Positions 24,204-36,642 are shown, counted from the stretch's first letter. The stretch: 64,000 nucleotides of DNA from Castor canadensis (GCF_047511655.1 NC_133398.1:106222332-106286331); one strand, 5' to 3'. Notes: generated from the letters alone by a model not told the origin. Numbers and translations are program-made.

Positions 24204-26184
24204 CAGAAGTATAAAAATTGGAAAGGTGGAAATATCATAATTACTTTTATATTACTTAAAATTTGTATTTTCTGTATTAATTTAGTGCATAGCCAGAAAA
24301 TCAGAGCATCCTCTGGAGAAAATTATTATAAATAATAAGAGCATTTAAAAAGTGACAACACAAAATTGATACATAAAATTCTAAAATCCTTATATGTAAG
24401 TAGCGATGGATTATAAAAGATAACAGAAGAAAATAGTTCACCTAAAAATAAAGTAAAATAGCACTTGTGCCCAAAACATGGAAAATCTATGGAAAAAAAA
24501 CTATAAAAGTGTTCTGAAGATAATTTCAATGACCTTAACAAGTAGAAAGACTTTCCATGTGCTTGGCCAGAAGACTCAATATTGCAAAGATGTTAATTTC
24601 TTCATAGGCTAAACACTAACTTTATTTGGAATCAAGTAAAAATAGTAATTTTCTTCTAACTAGGTGAAGTTCTTACAGAAAAAATAAGACATAGTAAGAA
24701 GAAAAACATATGAAAAGTAAAGATAGTGACTGAAGACTAACCCTACCGATGTCCAAATATATTTTAGGATTATACTAATCAAAATTGTATGATTGGTGCA
24801 TGAATAGTTGGATCAATGCCACAGAAAAGAATGTCCAGAAATAACTGCAAACTTGTGAAAATTCATTAGATCATAGAACTGGCATGTCATAGGAGAAAAA
24901 ACATGGGTTATTCAATAAATGTCTTAGGACAAATAGGGGCCAAATGAGGAAAAGACCTGTATCTATACCTTATAGTTTACACTAAAATTCTAGTTGGAAC
25001 AAATATTTCAATATTCTTTTAAAAAGTTTTAAAAATACTTGAAGAGTCAGTCCAATATACAAGGAGCTTAGAAGTTATTCCATTCATTCTAAGAAAAAGA
25101 AAAAAATTAAAACTGAAAAATCAACAACTCTTTTTAACCCATCAGCAAATTCAGTTCACAGAATAGACTGTCATCCTAAAAACTAGAGACAGAAGGATAC
25201 AGAGAATCCCAGTTTACCTGGAGGAAACCCTCCAGCATAGCCAGCGTTGAGTGGAAATACGTGGGGTGTACTTGATAATTACCGGTGACTGAACATGGAC
25301 CATCCCAAGAGGAAAAGGCCCTGGGTGCTGAATGCTGTGTGTGTTGGGGATACTCACCTGAGTTTCATCTCCAGGAACACCATAAAGTTCTCAGGATAAA
25401 GATCAGAGAAACAATCCCCTTATACTTCCAGCAAAAGGAAGGGAAAGGTAACTATTCTGTAATACTTCCAGAACATTCTTTTCTCCTATTTCACCAAAAC
25501 TTGCAAACTTGGGATTGCTAGAACCTAACCTGGGGAAAGATCAACTTCAGTCCACTCTAGTCTTCCATGTTGTAGAAGGGAACGACCAAGCCAAGTCCCT
25601 CCATCTTTCGTGACTCTTCTAAAGGGGAGTGGGAGAAGCACTGTTGAAGTTAATTCAATGGTACAGAATCTAAGTATAGAATGACTTCCCTTCTCTCACT
25701 CCTTACCAAGTGTGTCACTAGAGAGCTTTTCTCAATAAAAGAACTACTTCAATAAAATATTGTAAGGCATGGTGAGAAGCAGAAACCCCCACCATTTGAA
25801 GAGTCTGAACAAGCATTAGAATCAGAGTCAGATATGATGGGAATGTTAGAATTATCAAACCAGGAATTTACAATAACTATGATTAATATGCTGTAGGTTC
25901 CAATGGAAAAAGCAGACAGCATGCAAAAATAGATGAGTAATGTCAACAGAGATGGAAATTCTAAAAAAGAAAGTAAAAGAAATGCTAGAAATTAAAAACA
26001 CTACAACAATAGAAATGAAGGATGGACTAACTTGTAGACTGGACACATATGAAGAGAGAATCTCTGAGCTTGAAGATGTACCCATAGAAATGTCTTAATC
26101 TGAAAAGCAAAGAGAATAGACTGAAAAAATGAGGTACACTACCCAATACTGTGGAACAATTACATCTGGATGGTGCAACATTTG

Positions 26185-26255
26185 CAAAATATAAGCACAA
26201 CATATGCATAATATATGTGTAATACATTCATAATATATGCACAACATATGCATAA
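26185..26255. repeat. AT-rich local repeat
   Basis: The motif GCACAACATATGCATAA occurs near 26192 and again near 26238, with related cat/ata steps between. It lies in the degraded ORF1 region. Confidence 0.7.
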
Positions 26256-27180
26256 CAAGGGTAGAAAATAAAAAGAAAGGAATAGAAGAATTTTTGAAGC
26301 AATGATGATAAGACCTTTCCACAATTAAGACAGACATCAAACAATTACATACTCTGGAAGGTCAGAGAATATCAAGAAAATGAAGTACCTAAATAACTAC
26401 TCCCAAACATATTATATTCAAATTTCAGAAGGCAAAGAAAAATATCTTGAAAGGAACTGGAGGACTAAACACCTTATGGATAGAGGAGTGATGATAAGAA
26501 CTACACCAGATTTCTCTCCATACACCATGCAGGCTAGAAGAGAGAAGGATGAAATATTTTAAATGTTAAAAGAATAAAACACATTAAACCTAGAATTCTG
26601 TACCTTGTGAAATTATCCTTCAAAAGTGAAGAAGAAATAGACTTTCTGAGAATGAAAAATTGAAGGAATTTGTCAGTAGTGTCTCTACCTTGGAAGAAAT
26701 GTTAAAAGAAGTTCTTCAGAAAGAAGAAAAATGATAGCAGTCAGAAGCTTGCATGTATGTTAAAGGTATGAATGAAAGTTAAAAAAAGTCTTATGTTTCT
26801 TAACTAACCTAATAGATAACAGTTTATTCAAAATAATGGTGACAATGTGGTGATTATAGCTATGGATAAACAAAATGAATGACAGCAATGATACAAGGGA
26901 TGGGAGGCAGGAACTGGAAATACTGTGTCCTGAGGTCTTTTCACTACCTGTGAATCATTACAGTGTTGTTTAAAAGTGAGCATGGATTGGTCATTACAAG
27001 AAGTAAAAAGAAAGTGTAGTTGATATGCAAAGAAAGAGAAAAATAGAAGTGTATAAGATAAAACAATTTAAACCAGAAAAAAGAGAAACAATAAGAAAAC
27101 AAACAGAAAACAATAGTGAATATGGCAGATGTTAATCCAACTCTGTCCATAATCACTTGAAATGTCATTGATCTAAGGAC

Positions 27181-27260
27181 GGCAGATGTAGCGCCGTGGT
27201 GGAGGACTTGCCTAACATGCATGAAGCACTGGTTGAATCACCAGTACTGGAAAAAATAAA
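27181..27260 (+). mobile_element. ID-type SINE
   Basis: Forward ID-like sequence (gtggaggacttgcctaacat ... ggttgaatcaccagtactgg) with A-rich end. Confidence 0.8.
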
Positions 27261-27378
27261 AGGTAAAAATACATCAACTAAAGGATAGCTATTTTAGACT
27301 GGGTCAAAAATAGAACAACTCTACAAAATAGTCACCTTAAAAATAAAGACACATACAGATAAAAAGTAAAGGGATGGG

Positions 27379-27569
27379 AGCTGGGTGTGGTGGCACATAT
27401 CTGTAATCCCAGCTACTTGGGAGGTGGGAGCATGAGGGTTACAAGTTTGAGTCCTTATCTAGAAAAGAAAATCAAAACAAAAGAGCTGGGGCTATGACTC
27501 AAGTAGAGAGCTTGCCTAGCATATAGGAGGCCCTAGGTTCAATCTCTAGTATCAAAAGGAAAAAAATAA
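27379..27569 (+). mobile_element. Composite B1+ID SINE
   Basis: B1 head (gctgggtgtggtggcacata) followed by an ID tail (gctggggctatgactcaagt ... aggttcaatctctagtatc). Flanks TAAAGGGATGGG (27367-27378) and TAAAGGGGTGGG (27570-27581) are a one-mismatch target-site duplication. This copy shows the dimer structure best. Confidence 0.9.
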
Positions 27570-28045
27570 TAAAGGGGTGGGGGAAGATATCAATACTATT
27601 AGTAATAAAAAGAAAGTTGAGTTAGTTGTATTCATTTTAGACAAAATAGATTTCTGAGCAAGGAAAATTATCAGGAACAAAGAGGAGTTTTACATACAAT
27701 ATAGGGACTAAAAACAGTGTCAATGAAGAGTGTAGAGTAGGGAAAAATGATAAAACTTCAAGGAGAAATAGACAAGTGCACTATTATAGCTGTAGATTTT
27801 GACATCTTTCTATCAGTTCCTGACAGATCTATCAGGAAGAAAATTGGTAAGAATTTGGTCAAACTGAAAAGCACAATTAATTAGCAGAATGTAATCAATG
27901 TTTATAGAATACTTCTGGTCACAGAAGAATGCACATTCTTCTCAAACTCACGTGGAACAGGTACCTGGATGGATCACATTCTGGGCTATAAAGCAATACC
28001 TTAGCAAAATTTGTAGGAAAGAACAGAAATCACAAAATGTGAGCG

Positions 28046-29290
28046 CAGGGCAGTTTGCTGACTTCAGGGAGGAGCATTGTTCCTTTGCTGGGTTCTTCAT
28101 GGGGCCACAGCAGCAGGGTCAGAGAAAGGCCTTAGACTTGGCCTTTGGGTGAGGGAAAACAGCCCACACCAAGCCAACTGCTCCCAAGTGCATTTGTGGA
28201 AAGCCATATGCACACAACAGGCCACCATTGCTGCCAGGACTGGTGCTTCTTCTGTCAGCAGGGGAAGAAAACTTATGGCCACAGGCCTGGGACTGTGGTT
28301 GCCTGAGAAATTGGTGGTTACCAGAAATCTACTGTGCTTCCCATCCCAAAGTTGCATTCCCAGTGGTTGGTGAGGGCAATCACTCAGGATTTCAAAACTC
28401 ACCTGAGGTTTCAGAGTGCAGTCATTGGTGGCTTCAGCAGGCAGGTGAAGCGTACCGGCTGGGTTGTCTAGAGATACTAATTTGTGTGCCACCCAGGCCA
28501 AGAGTCACCATCCTACCTAAAGACATCCAGTTGACTCACCAAATACAGGGAGACAACTTAAGTGAAGTCTGTTTTTATGGCATTTTGTAGTAAATTCTGT
28601 GAAATCCTTTGGCTTAATTTATGAACTTTTTTTAAATAAGAAATTGTTTATAATACATCGCACTTGTACTTATGTCATTCTGTCTTTCACTCAGGATGAA
28701 TGCGAAAAGTAGCTGTTCACCGACCTCAGTGATGTGAGCTTAAGGACCAGGAGTGACAAGTCGCTAGTATGCAGAAGGGATGGGTAACATTTATTCCTTC
28801 GCATGATGCCTGTTTCTGTATGCTAATGACTTGTTGGGTATCTGTTGAGGTGCTATGATTGGTTAATAAATGTGTACAGGGTCTTTTTGCAATCAAACTG
28901 GTTATGATTTGATCCAAGTGTTTAACAGTTGGGGCATACATTACTGTGATGTAATGTATCATAGTAATGTGATATGACATGGGTTTTATCAATGCTGAAG
29001 GTACATGTCAACCCCAGAACAGTTTACAGTTTCCTAAAAACAAAACTGAATGATATACCATTGTCTAGGTATATTATAGATTATCCATTCAGCTACCGGA
29101 GGACAAACTTGCTTCAACTTTTTGGCAATTAAGAATAAAGCTGCTATAAATTTTCATGTACGAGTTTTGGTATGAATGTCAGTTAAATATGGTAGAGTGC
29201 TTGCCTACCAAGTGCACCCAATATGGAAGAAGGAGGGAAGGAAGGAAGGAAGGAAGGGAAGAAAGAAGAGGGAGGGAGGAAGAAAGAGAA
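28046..29290. other. Unassigned sequence separating two old L1 parts
   Basis: Overlapping frames of 98-134 codons at 28077-28590 have no domain that I recognise. A short reverse L1 piece is at about 29060-29170 (ttggcaattaagaataaagc). A GGAA/GA-rich repeat is at 29223-29290. Confidence 0.45.
29223..29290. repeat. GGAA-rich purine repeat
   Basis: Interrupted (GGAA)n and GA-rich tract on the plus strand. Confidence 0.9.
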
Positions 29291-30931
29291 CTTTATTTGA
29301 AGGTGACATGATTGACATGATTACCTCTGTAGAAAATTACAATTGACAAAAAAAGTCCTGTAATTAATAAATGTTTGTATTAGGTTGCAAGATAAAAAGC
29401 TACAAAAATCAATTTCCTTCCTATATGTCAGTAATAAACAATTGAGATTTGAAGTGAAAAAACACAATACATTAGCTCAAAAAAGTCATACATTGTTAGG
29501 TGTGACTCTAACAAAATATGTATGGATATACATAAGGGAAGCTATAAAGCTCTGATAAAAGAAATTAAAGAGCTAAATAAATGGACAGATTCCACATTCA
29601 TACATAGGAAGGTTTGATAGTGTTAAGATCTTGGGTCTTCCCAATTGGACCTATAGATTGAATGCATCCACAACAAAGAATCCCAATATTTTGCTTTGTG
29701 GGCATCAACAAACTAATTGTAAAATTTTTATGGAGAGATAATAGAAGTAAAGTAGCAAACACAATGTTGATGGAGAAAAATAAATATGGAGGACTAACAC
29801 ACCTGACTTCAAGTCTCACTATAAAAGTTGCAATAGTCACGGGTGTGTGGCATTGGTGAACATATAGACGAATGACTCAGTGTAACATTACAGACAGCCC
29901 AGAAGTAGATCCATACAAATATGGTGACAAAGGAACAAGAAAATTTATAGAAAAGGGATAGGCTTTACAACAAATTGTGCCCCAAAACTGGACATCCATA
30001 TATAACAAATGATTCTAGACCCAAACCTTAGAATCAATACAATTATGTTGCCTGAGAGGATATTTCTGGGAGTTTTTAGACTACCTTAGAAGTGGCCTAA
30101 ATTCACCTTGATCTCATAGCATCCCTCTTTATGAATAGTATGGTTTGGCCTGATCAGTATCCCTTATGACAGTGTCCCTAGGTTGTGGCTCTGATAACCA
30201 GATTGTGTTTCTGTGGGCCCTTAATACCTTTCACAAGAATTAACTCAAAATGAATCACACACCTAAATGTAAAATGCAAAATTAGAAAATTTTTAGCAAA
30301 TAACATAGGAGAAAATCTAGATGACCTTAGATGTGGTGATGACTTTTTAGACACAAAGATACAATTTATAGAAGAAAGAATTGATAAACAGGATTTCATT
30401 AAAATGAAAAATACCTGTTTTATGAAAGGCAATGTCAGGAGAATGGAAAGACAAACTTCAGATTGAAAGAAAATATTTATAAAAACCACATTTGATAAAA
30501 GACTATTATCCAAATACACAAAGAATTTTTAAATTTCAACAATATGATAATGAATAATCAAGTTTAAAAATGAACAAAAGATGTGAAGAGATGGTCTACC
30601 AAAGAAAGCAAAGATGACAAGTATACATTAATATGCTCAACATTGTATGTCACTAAGGAACTGCAATTTAAAACAAGATATCACTACTCACCTATCGTAA
30701 TGATTACAATCCAAAATATTGTTAATACCAAACACTGTGGAGCAACAGAAACTCCTGCTCATCACTGTTGGGAATGGTGCAGCCCATGGAAGATGTGTGG
30801 TGGCTTTGTACAAATCTAAACATACTCTTATCACACAGTATGGTGGCACTCCACCGTATTTAACCAAAGGTGTTAAGACTTACATTTATACAAAACTCGT
30901 ACATGAAAATTTATAGCAGCTTTATTCTTTT

Positions 30932-31543
30932 ATTTTTTTAGTCTTCATATCTCTATTATTATTATTATTTTATTGTAGGCATTCTACATAAATTTTAAAA
31001 CTGGTTGCTAATTCTTATTACTTTTTAAATTTTTTATTGTTTTTACATTTGTTCATATGTGTATACATTGTTTGGGCCACCTCTCCCCCTGCCCCTTGCC
31101 CCCCCTTTCCCCCTCACCTCTCCACTCCCCTTGCTTCTAGACAGAACCTCTTCTGCCCTCTTGTTCTGCATTGTTGAAGAGAAAACATAAGAGAAAGACT
31201 TATCATTTTTGCTAGCTAGGGATAAAGATGGCTGTACTGAGAGATTCCTAGTGTTGCTTCCATGTACGTGTGTATTACAACCTACATTGGTTCATCTCTG
31301 CCAGACCTCTTCACTACTTCCTGGTCCCCTTCCCATAGTGGCCTCTGCCAATTTAAGATTACTTTGTTCACTTCTCTACAGTAAGCACATCAATCACATT
31401 CAAGATTTCGGTTTCCTTCCTTTCCCTATTCCTCCAGTGCACATTCTCCCTTTAACGTGTGACCCATGTCCAATAATATTACTGCATTTGTTTTAGGTCT
31501 ATAATCCGCATATGAGGGAGAACATATGATTTTTGGGCTTCTG
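30932..31543 (-). mobile_element. LINE-1 3' end (reverse), possible 3' transduction
   Basis: Reverse-complement L1 3' UTR (31020-31543) of a family related to the young L1s here. It is flanked by the exact 17-bp duplication AGCAGCTTTATTCTTTT at 30915-30931 and 31544-31560. Between the L1 A-rich end (about 31020) and the duplication lie about 88 bp of other sequence, which in element orientation contains AATAAA and ends A-rich. Confidence 0.85.
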
Positions 31544-31560
31544 AGCAGCTTTATTCTTTT

Positions 31561-31597
31561 TTTTTTTTTTTTGGTGGTACTGGGGTTTGAACTCAGG
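31561..31597 (-). mobile_element. Truncated ID-type SINE
   Basis: Poly-T followed by ggtggtactggggtttgaac, cut short. An aactttattc sequence after it repeats the ctttattc before it, suggesting its own short target duplication in the old L1. Confidence 0.7.
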
Positions 31598-32200
31598 AAC
31601 TTTATTCAAAAAGTTGAAGCAACTTTGTCCTCCAGTAGCTGAATGGATAATCCATAATACACTTAGACAACAGAATATCATTCAGTGCTAAAAAGAAAGT
31701 AGTGTTCAGGCCATGAAAATGCATAGGAATCTTAGATGCATGTTACCAAGTGAAAGAAATCAATCTGAAAAATTCTACACGCTATGTGACACTCTGGAGG
31801 AAACAAAACCATGAAGACAGTAAAAAACAACAACAACAAAACAGTGGTTGTCAGGGGCAGAGAAGAGGGAGAGATGAAGGCAGAGCACAGAGGATGTCTG
31901 GGGCTGCAAACTCATTCTTTAAGATACTAATATCGTAGGTAACTGTCTGTATGTTTGTCTAAACCCACAGAGTGTGCAACAGCAAGGGCAGAACTTAATG
32001 TAAACTGGACTTTGGATGAGTGATGAGTCAATGCAGGTTCCTCAGTTGTAACAAATGGGCCACTGAGGTGAGAACAATTAATATTTGGGGAGACTGTGAG
32101 GGGATAAAAACAGGGGGGTTCATGGGAAATTTCTCTGCTTTCCACTCAATTTTGCTGTGAACCTAAATCTGCTCTAAATATCTAATAATAAAACAGAATT

Positions 32201-33346
32201 GCTACAATGCTTACTGAAGACTTTTTTGAGAGATCACTTTATAATACAGAAAGTTTTAACTAAAGACTTGGAACCCATAATCAGTAACACTGACTATATA
32301 CAAATAAAATATTACAACTGTGCAAACAGCTAGGTCAAGATTATTTGTGGTGTGTCCTAACAAAGGGGCAACTGAAGCACTAATTAATCAGATGGTATGT
32401 AGAGTTGACAGAACACTCTCTGTCCTTAGAAAAGAATGAGAAACTTCTTTGCTATTGCTCAGGAACATTATCAGGATATATTAAGTGGAAAAAAAAGAAA
32501 TACAGAATAGTATATAAAGTTGGGTACTATTTGTGTGTGAAAAGTGAGGGATGGAACAGCGTGTGTATTTGCATGTATGTGTATAAACATATACACACAG
32601 GTGTGCACACCCCAGTGCTAAGCAGATGCACAATTTGTAATATCAGTTGTCTCTGGGGAGAACATGGCAGCTGGGCACAGGTGTGGCAGGAGATTCTTCT
32701 CTATATACTACTTTTTTTTCATTCTTAAACTTTGAAGTGTCAGAATATATTATCATTTCAGAATATAAATTAAGCTTTAAAATCATGTTATACAAACCAG
32801 AGCAAAATGTGATTTTGCTCCTGATGGCATGTGGTTTTGAATCATTTTGCCACTTCTTTCCCTGGATTTCTCTATTTCATGAAGGGTCATATGTCAAGTT
32901 CACCTGCACCTGCCTCTTTTTGATGTACTCTCTTCAGTCCCTCCTGGAGCTCCTGGCCGCCACCTTCCCAGTGACTGTTACCTGAAGGAGGCACCAGGTA
33001 CTGTCTAATTTGCTTAGCCAATCTTTTTTTTTTTTTTAATTGTGGTAGACATAGCTTTTTCATTAATACCCTGGCGTGGGTGCATCTGTATTTTTTCTCT
33101 TTCACACAACCACATCTACATATTTTTTAAAACTTGACATATTTTGAAAGTTATTGTCTGGACTCGCCTCTGCCTTAGTCAATGTCTACCATCATTCATT
33201 CTAAATTAGAATAACTATTTTTAACGTTCTGTCACCAATGGTAGTTTAACGCAATCACTGCTCCTAGGTCTTCTCGACTAAAGGTTAGGAAGATATAAAA
33301 AAAAAGATAGCAAAGTTTAATATCATTTGTTAAGTTCTTAAAGAAA
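32201..33346. other. Mostly unassigned sequence
   Basis: 32430-32800 faintly resembles an old L1 3' UTR (gttgtctctggggagaacat). The rest is unassigned. Confidence 0.35.
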
Positions 33347-33433
33347 GTGCTGGGGATGTAGCTCAGTGGGAGAGCACTTGCCTAGCATGTATGAGGATCT
33401 GATTTCCACCCCCAGCACCAAAGCAACCAAAAA
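33347..33433 (+). mobile_element. ID-type SINE
   Basis: Forward ID: gtgctggggatgtagctcag, agagcacttgcctagcatgt, then an A-rich tail. One of the best preserved ID copies here. Confidence 0.92.
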
Positions 33434-34266
33434 ATGTTCATTTTTACAAAAGCTAAAATTAAGTGGCAATTACGAAGTAGAAATCACGTTCAGGGGTAGA
33501 TGTGCATTTACGTTTCTAGATTTATAGAGCATCTCTTACTTCTAGCTTCTAAGGGAAATGCAGGTCGTTCAACAGTGGACCTGCTACGATGTTCCTTACC
33601 TTGTTTTGTGAAGCCTGTCCTTTTGAATTTGGGGGTCAGTGTGCTGCATTTCTTCATAGAGAACCCATGGGTTTTAGCCCAGATAAAGGTTACCATTTCT
33701 GGGAAAGGAACCTTTCTTTTTAATGCTGGGGATCTTGCTGACTGCTGCTGACAGGAAGGAGGTCCTGCTTCCAGGTGTCTCTTGTTGCCTGCAGGCGTTG
33801 ACATGGTTAGGAGCAGCTATATTCATTTCGTCATAAGATCTACTCAATGGCTTGTGAAGTATTTCTGCAGGGAAAATCAAAGCCTGATTCCTATGTGGGT
33901 GTTCACTACTAACCCAATGTCATTATTCTCACAAGGCTAAAGATGCCCCAGAGTTAGTGTTGGTAAATCCCTAACGGGAAGAGTTTGAACACATACTCTA
34001 TTCTTTACTGATCCTCTGAAAGTTGGGAATTGGTTTGGGATTTTCCAGAATTACTGTCTTCATTCCTGACAATCAGTGCTACCCAAATGTTTCAGAAATA
34101 ATAGGATTTGCTATGAGGAGATACTCAAGGAACAAAATAAAATCCCAGGATGTCAGCAAAAGTGTAATCTGATGAGTCTGATGTTAGCTGTCTGAGTGGG
34201 CTTTTGAAAGATGCCTACTTCTGTCTGAGTTTGACCTTCCACCCTTGTCTTAAAAACAGATTCCGC

Positions 34267-34312
<46 letters not shown>

Positions 34313-34798
34313 ACGAGCGTGTGTGACTTGCTATGTAAGAAAGGCATTCAACAATCTGCCAAATGCTTACACACCAGCCACCACCTGAACCTTGGCATTT
34401 CCAGGCAAAGTTCTTTCTTGGCTTTGATTGCAGTCCACACCAATTTGCCTTGCCTGTTCTTAACTTTCATAAAAACAGTTTGCAGGGCTAATCACACCCT
34501 GGGATTTCCCCTTCTGCACGTTACCAAATTTGCATGCCTTCTTTCTCACTTAATGTCTGCCAGTTTATCCCAGACGTCCTTCACAGAATGGGGACAGATT
34601 TGCCATGGGCCCTACACTGTTCTGTGGGCTCATTCATCTCTCCTAACGATCATTTCCTCTTCCTCTACAGTGACCTATGCACCACCTCCCTCTGCCCTTC
34701 GAGGGAGGGTTATAAGCTTCTGAGTCTTGTGGCGTTGTTGGTGCCCACCGTCCTGTGACAGCCCCGTGCCAGTCTCCTGTTCACCTGTCCATTGTTTG
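33434..34798. other. Unassigned sequence with a GT repeat
   Basis: No gene recognised. Open frames near 33500-33880 and 34271-34758 have no domain signature. Confidence 0.4.
34269..34310. repeat. (GT)n microsatellite
   Basis: About 21 uninterrupted GT units. Confidence 0.97.
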
Positions 34799-35010
34799 TT
34801 GGGTGCCGATGGCTCACGTCCTAGCTACTTGGAAGGCTGAGATTGGGAGAATCGCAGTTCGAGGCCTGTCTGGCAAATAGTTCACAAGACCCGTATTTCC
34901 AAAATAAGCAGAACAAAATGTACTGGAGGTGTGACTTGAGCAGTAGAGCACCTTCTCTGCAAGCACGAAGCCCTGAGTTCAAGTCCCAGTCCCACCAAGA
35001 TCAATAAATA
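34799..35010 (+). mobile_element. Composite B1+ID SINE
   Basis: B1 head (gggtgccgatggctcacgtc) and ID tail (ggaggtgtgacttgagcagt ... gagttcaagtcccagtccca), A-rich end. Confidence 0.88.
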
Positions 35011-35029
35011 AAGTAGAAAACTTTTTTGT

Positions 35030-35205
35030 CTGACTTCTCTTAACTCAGCGTCATGTTTTTCAGATTCACCCATTTTGTGGGTTTCAGTAGTACGTTCGTT
35101 TTACTGAGTTAGGCTCCACTGTATGAATTAACATCCTATTATGGGATAGATGTGGACTGTCCCCAATTTTGTCAATCGTGGGTAAAATTACTCCGAATAC
35201 ACACA
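35030..35205 (-). mobile_element. Old LINE-1 fragment (reverse)
   Basis: tgacttctcttaactcagcg, gattcacccattttgtgggt and a following ccactgtatgaattaacatc resemble the reverse complement of an old L1 3' end. Diverged. Confidence 0.45.
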
Positions 35206-35210
35206 CACAC

Positions 35211-35411
35211 CCCTGCGGTACTGGGATTGAGGCCACGCCTTGCACCTGCCGGGCAGGTGTTGTACCACTCAAGCCACAACCTCAGCCCTTCCGCTTTATA
35301 TCTTGTTTTTGAGATAGGGTCTCCCTAACTTTGCCCAGACTGGCCTCCAGCTTTCAGTTCTCCTGCCTCTGAATCTTAAGTTGCTGGGATTGCAGTTGTG
35401 TTCCATCACAA
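35211..35411 (-). mobile_element. Composite B1/ID SINE
   Basis: Reverse ID part (gcggtactgggattgaggcc) and B1 part (gagatagggtctccctaact). Confidence 0.88.
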
Positions 35412-35423
35412 TTTACAATGTAT

Positions 35424-35626
35424 TATTTTTTCTGAAGGCCCTGGGGATTGAACTCAGAGCCTTGTGCTTGCTAGGCAGGTACTCTGCCACTTGAGCCACA
35501 CCCCGGCTTTTAGTTATTTTGGGAGTAGGGCCTCGCTTTTTGCCCAGGCTGGCTTGGACCATGATTCTCTTATTCATGCTTCCCACATAGCTGAGATTAC
35601 AGCCAACTGCTACCACACCTAGCTAT
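35424..35626 (-). mobile_element. Composite B1/ID SINE
   Basis: Reverse ID part (gccctggggattgaactcag) and B1 part (tttgcccaggctggcttgga). It lies directly after the previous SINE. Confidence 0.88.
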
Positions 35627-35714
35627 TGATTGAGATGGGGTCTTGCTAATTTTTGCCTCCTGACTTCTGCCTCCCAAGTAGCTGGGATGGCAAGTGTGGG
35701 CCACTACACCCAGT
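35627..35714 (-). mobile_element. B1-type SINE fragment
   Basis: Reverse B1: gagatggggtcttgctaatt, tctgcctcccaagtagctgg. Abuts its neighbour with no visible gap. Confidence 0.8.
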
Positions 35715-35744
35715 TTAAAATGAATATTTTTTATCAGTTTTTCT

Positions 35745-35914
35745 CTGTGTGTGTGTATGGATGCAGATATGCACCATCATGTCTAGCTTACTGACTGAGA
35801 TGCAATGTTGTTATGTTGCTAACTTTTTGCCCTCACTGGCCTCAAACCACCATCTTTCTGATCTTCACCTCTCTAGTAGCTTGGATTCTAGGCATAAGCT
35901 TCTGCACCTGGCCT
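35745..35914 (-). mobile_element. Diverged B1-type SINE
   Basis: Reverse B1-like sequence (gagatgcaatgttgttatgt, ctcactggcctcaaaccacc) with a TG-rich left part. Older than its neighbours. Confidence 0.65.
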
Positions 35915-35929
35915 CATTGCTGAGTTTTA

Positions 35930-36141
35930 TGTTTTTTATGGGACTGGAATTTGAACTCAGGTCTTTGTGCTTGCTAGTTCGGCAGGTGCTCTACCGCCTG
36001 AGCCACACTTCCAGTCCATTTTGCTCTGGTTATTATTATTGTGGAGATGGGGTATTGTGAACTATTTGCCTGGGCTGACTTTGAAATATTTTCCTCCTGA
36101 TCTCAGCCTCCCACGTAGCTGGGATTATAGGCAGCTAGGTT
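35930..36141 (-). mobile_element. Composite B1/ID SINE
   Basis: Reverse ID part (gggactggaatttgaactca) and B1 part (gagatggggtattgtgaact ... cacgtagctgggattatagg). Confidence 0.88.
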
Positions 36142-36642
36142 TTAATGGTATTTTATATCTTAAATTCAATGATTACATGATAGTTAATCTAGATTTTAAT
36201 TAGATGACTGTTAACAAGAAGACCATTAAAGGGATTGAGGTAAGAAGGAAGCCTGTGAGTTTGTGAACTGATCAATGAAAATAAGAGTTTAAAGGCTTCA
36301 TGAAAATGAGTGGAACACACTGTCACGTGGCATTAGCAAGGTACAGAAGTGCACATCCAGCTTAATTAGAATCACTATTTAGGTAGGAGGGGTGTGTGTG
36401 CACATGACAATATGCACAGCCTTTGACTCACATTGAACTTCTAGCATTTTATCTTAAGAGTAATTTAATATGTGTCTAAAGATTCATCTGAAGAATATTC
36501 ATCGGAGCCTTAGTCACCCCAGCAAAATTAGACACAGCTTCATCGTTCAAACACACGGCTTGGGTTATATGATCAAACACGGGGTAAGAAGGCGTACATC
36601 CTTTATGAATACTGTCATAAAAGAGTAATTAATTAATGGATA

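Larger units (their letters stand above)
22717..25140 (+). mobile_element. Old LINE-1 ORF2 (forward)
   Basis: Forward ORF2-like sequence beginning attgataaaattgatagaca, with later blocks at about 23620-24090 and 24590-25080. It abuts the reverse L1 head-to-head at about 22,705-22,717. An ID SINE lies at 24103-24203. Some internal parts (about 22930-23560) are not clearly L1. Confidence 0.6.
25150..28045 (+). mobile_element. Old LINE-1 5' UTR, ORF1 region and start of ORF2
   Basis: Forward: 5' UTR-like sequence at 25180-25700, then the ORF1 region (aattatcaaaccaggaattt near 25853, agaatctctgagcttgaaga near 26058), then ORF2 5' sequence resuming near 27290 and 27590 up to about 28045. Two SINEs interrupt it. 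No open ORF1 remains. Confidence 0.7.
29300..32210 (+). mobile_element. Old LINE-1 ORF2 3' half and 3' UTR, with nested insertions
   Basis: Forward ORF2 (29300-30914), resuming after nested insertions at about 31598 and running through the 3' UTR to about 32200. The join is agcagctttattc|aaaaag once the insertions are removed. This may be the downstream half of the element at 25150-28045, but the ORF2 middle is missing. Confidence 0.7.

Noticed and set aside
28077..28590. Overlapping ORFs of 98-134 codons as a gene
   Set aside because: Open on both strands with no domain, typical of GC-richer non-coding sequence.
33347..33433. tRNA gene
   Set aside because: It has box-like motifs but is a tRNA-derived ID SINE with an A-rich tail; no cloverleaf is evident and many copies occur in the window.
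34799..36141. CRISPR-like array
   Set aside because: The repeated units are dispersed SINEs of different length and orientation, with no constant spacers.
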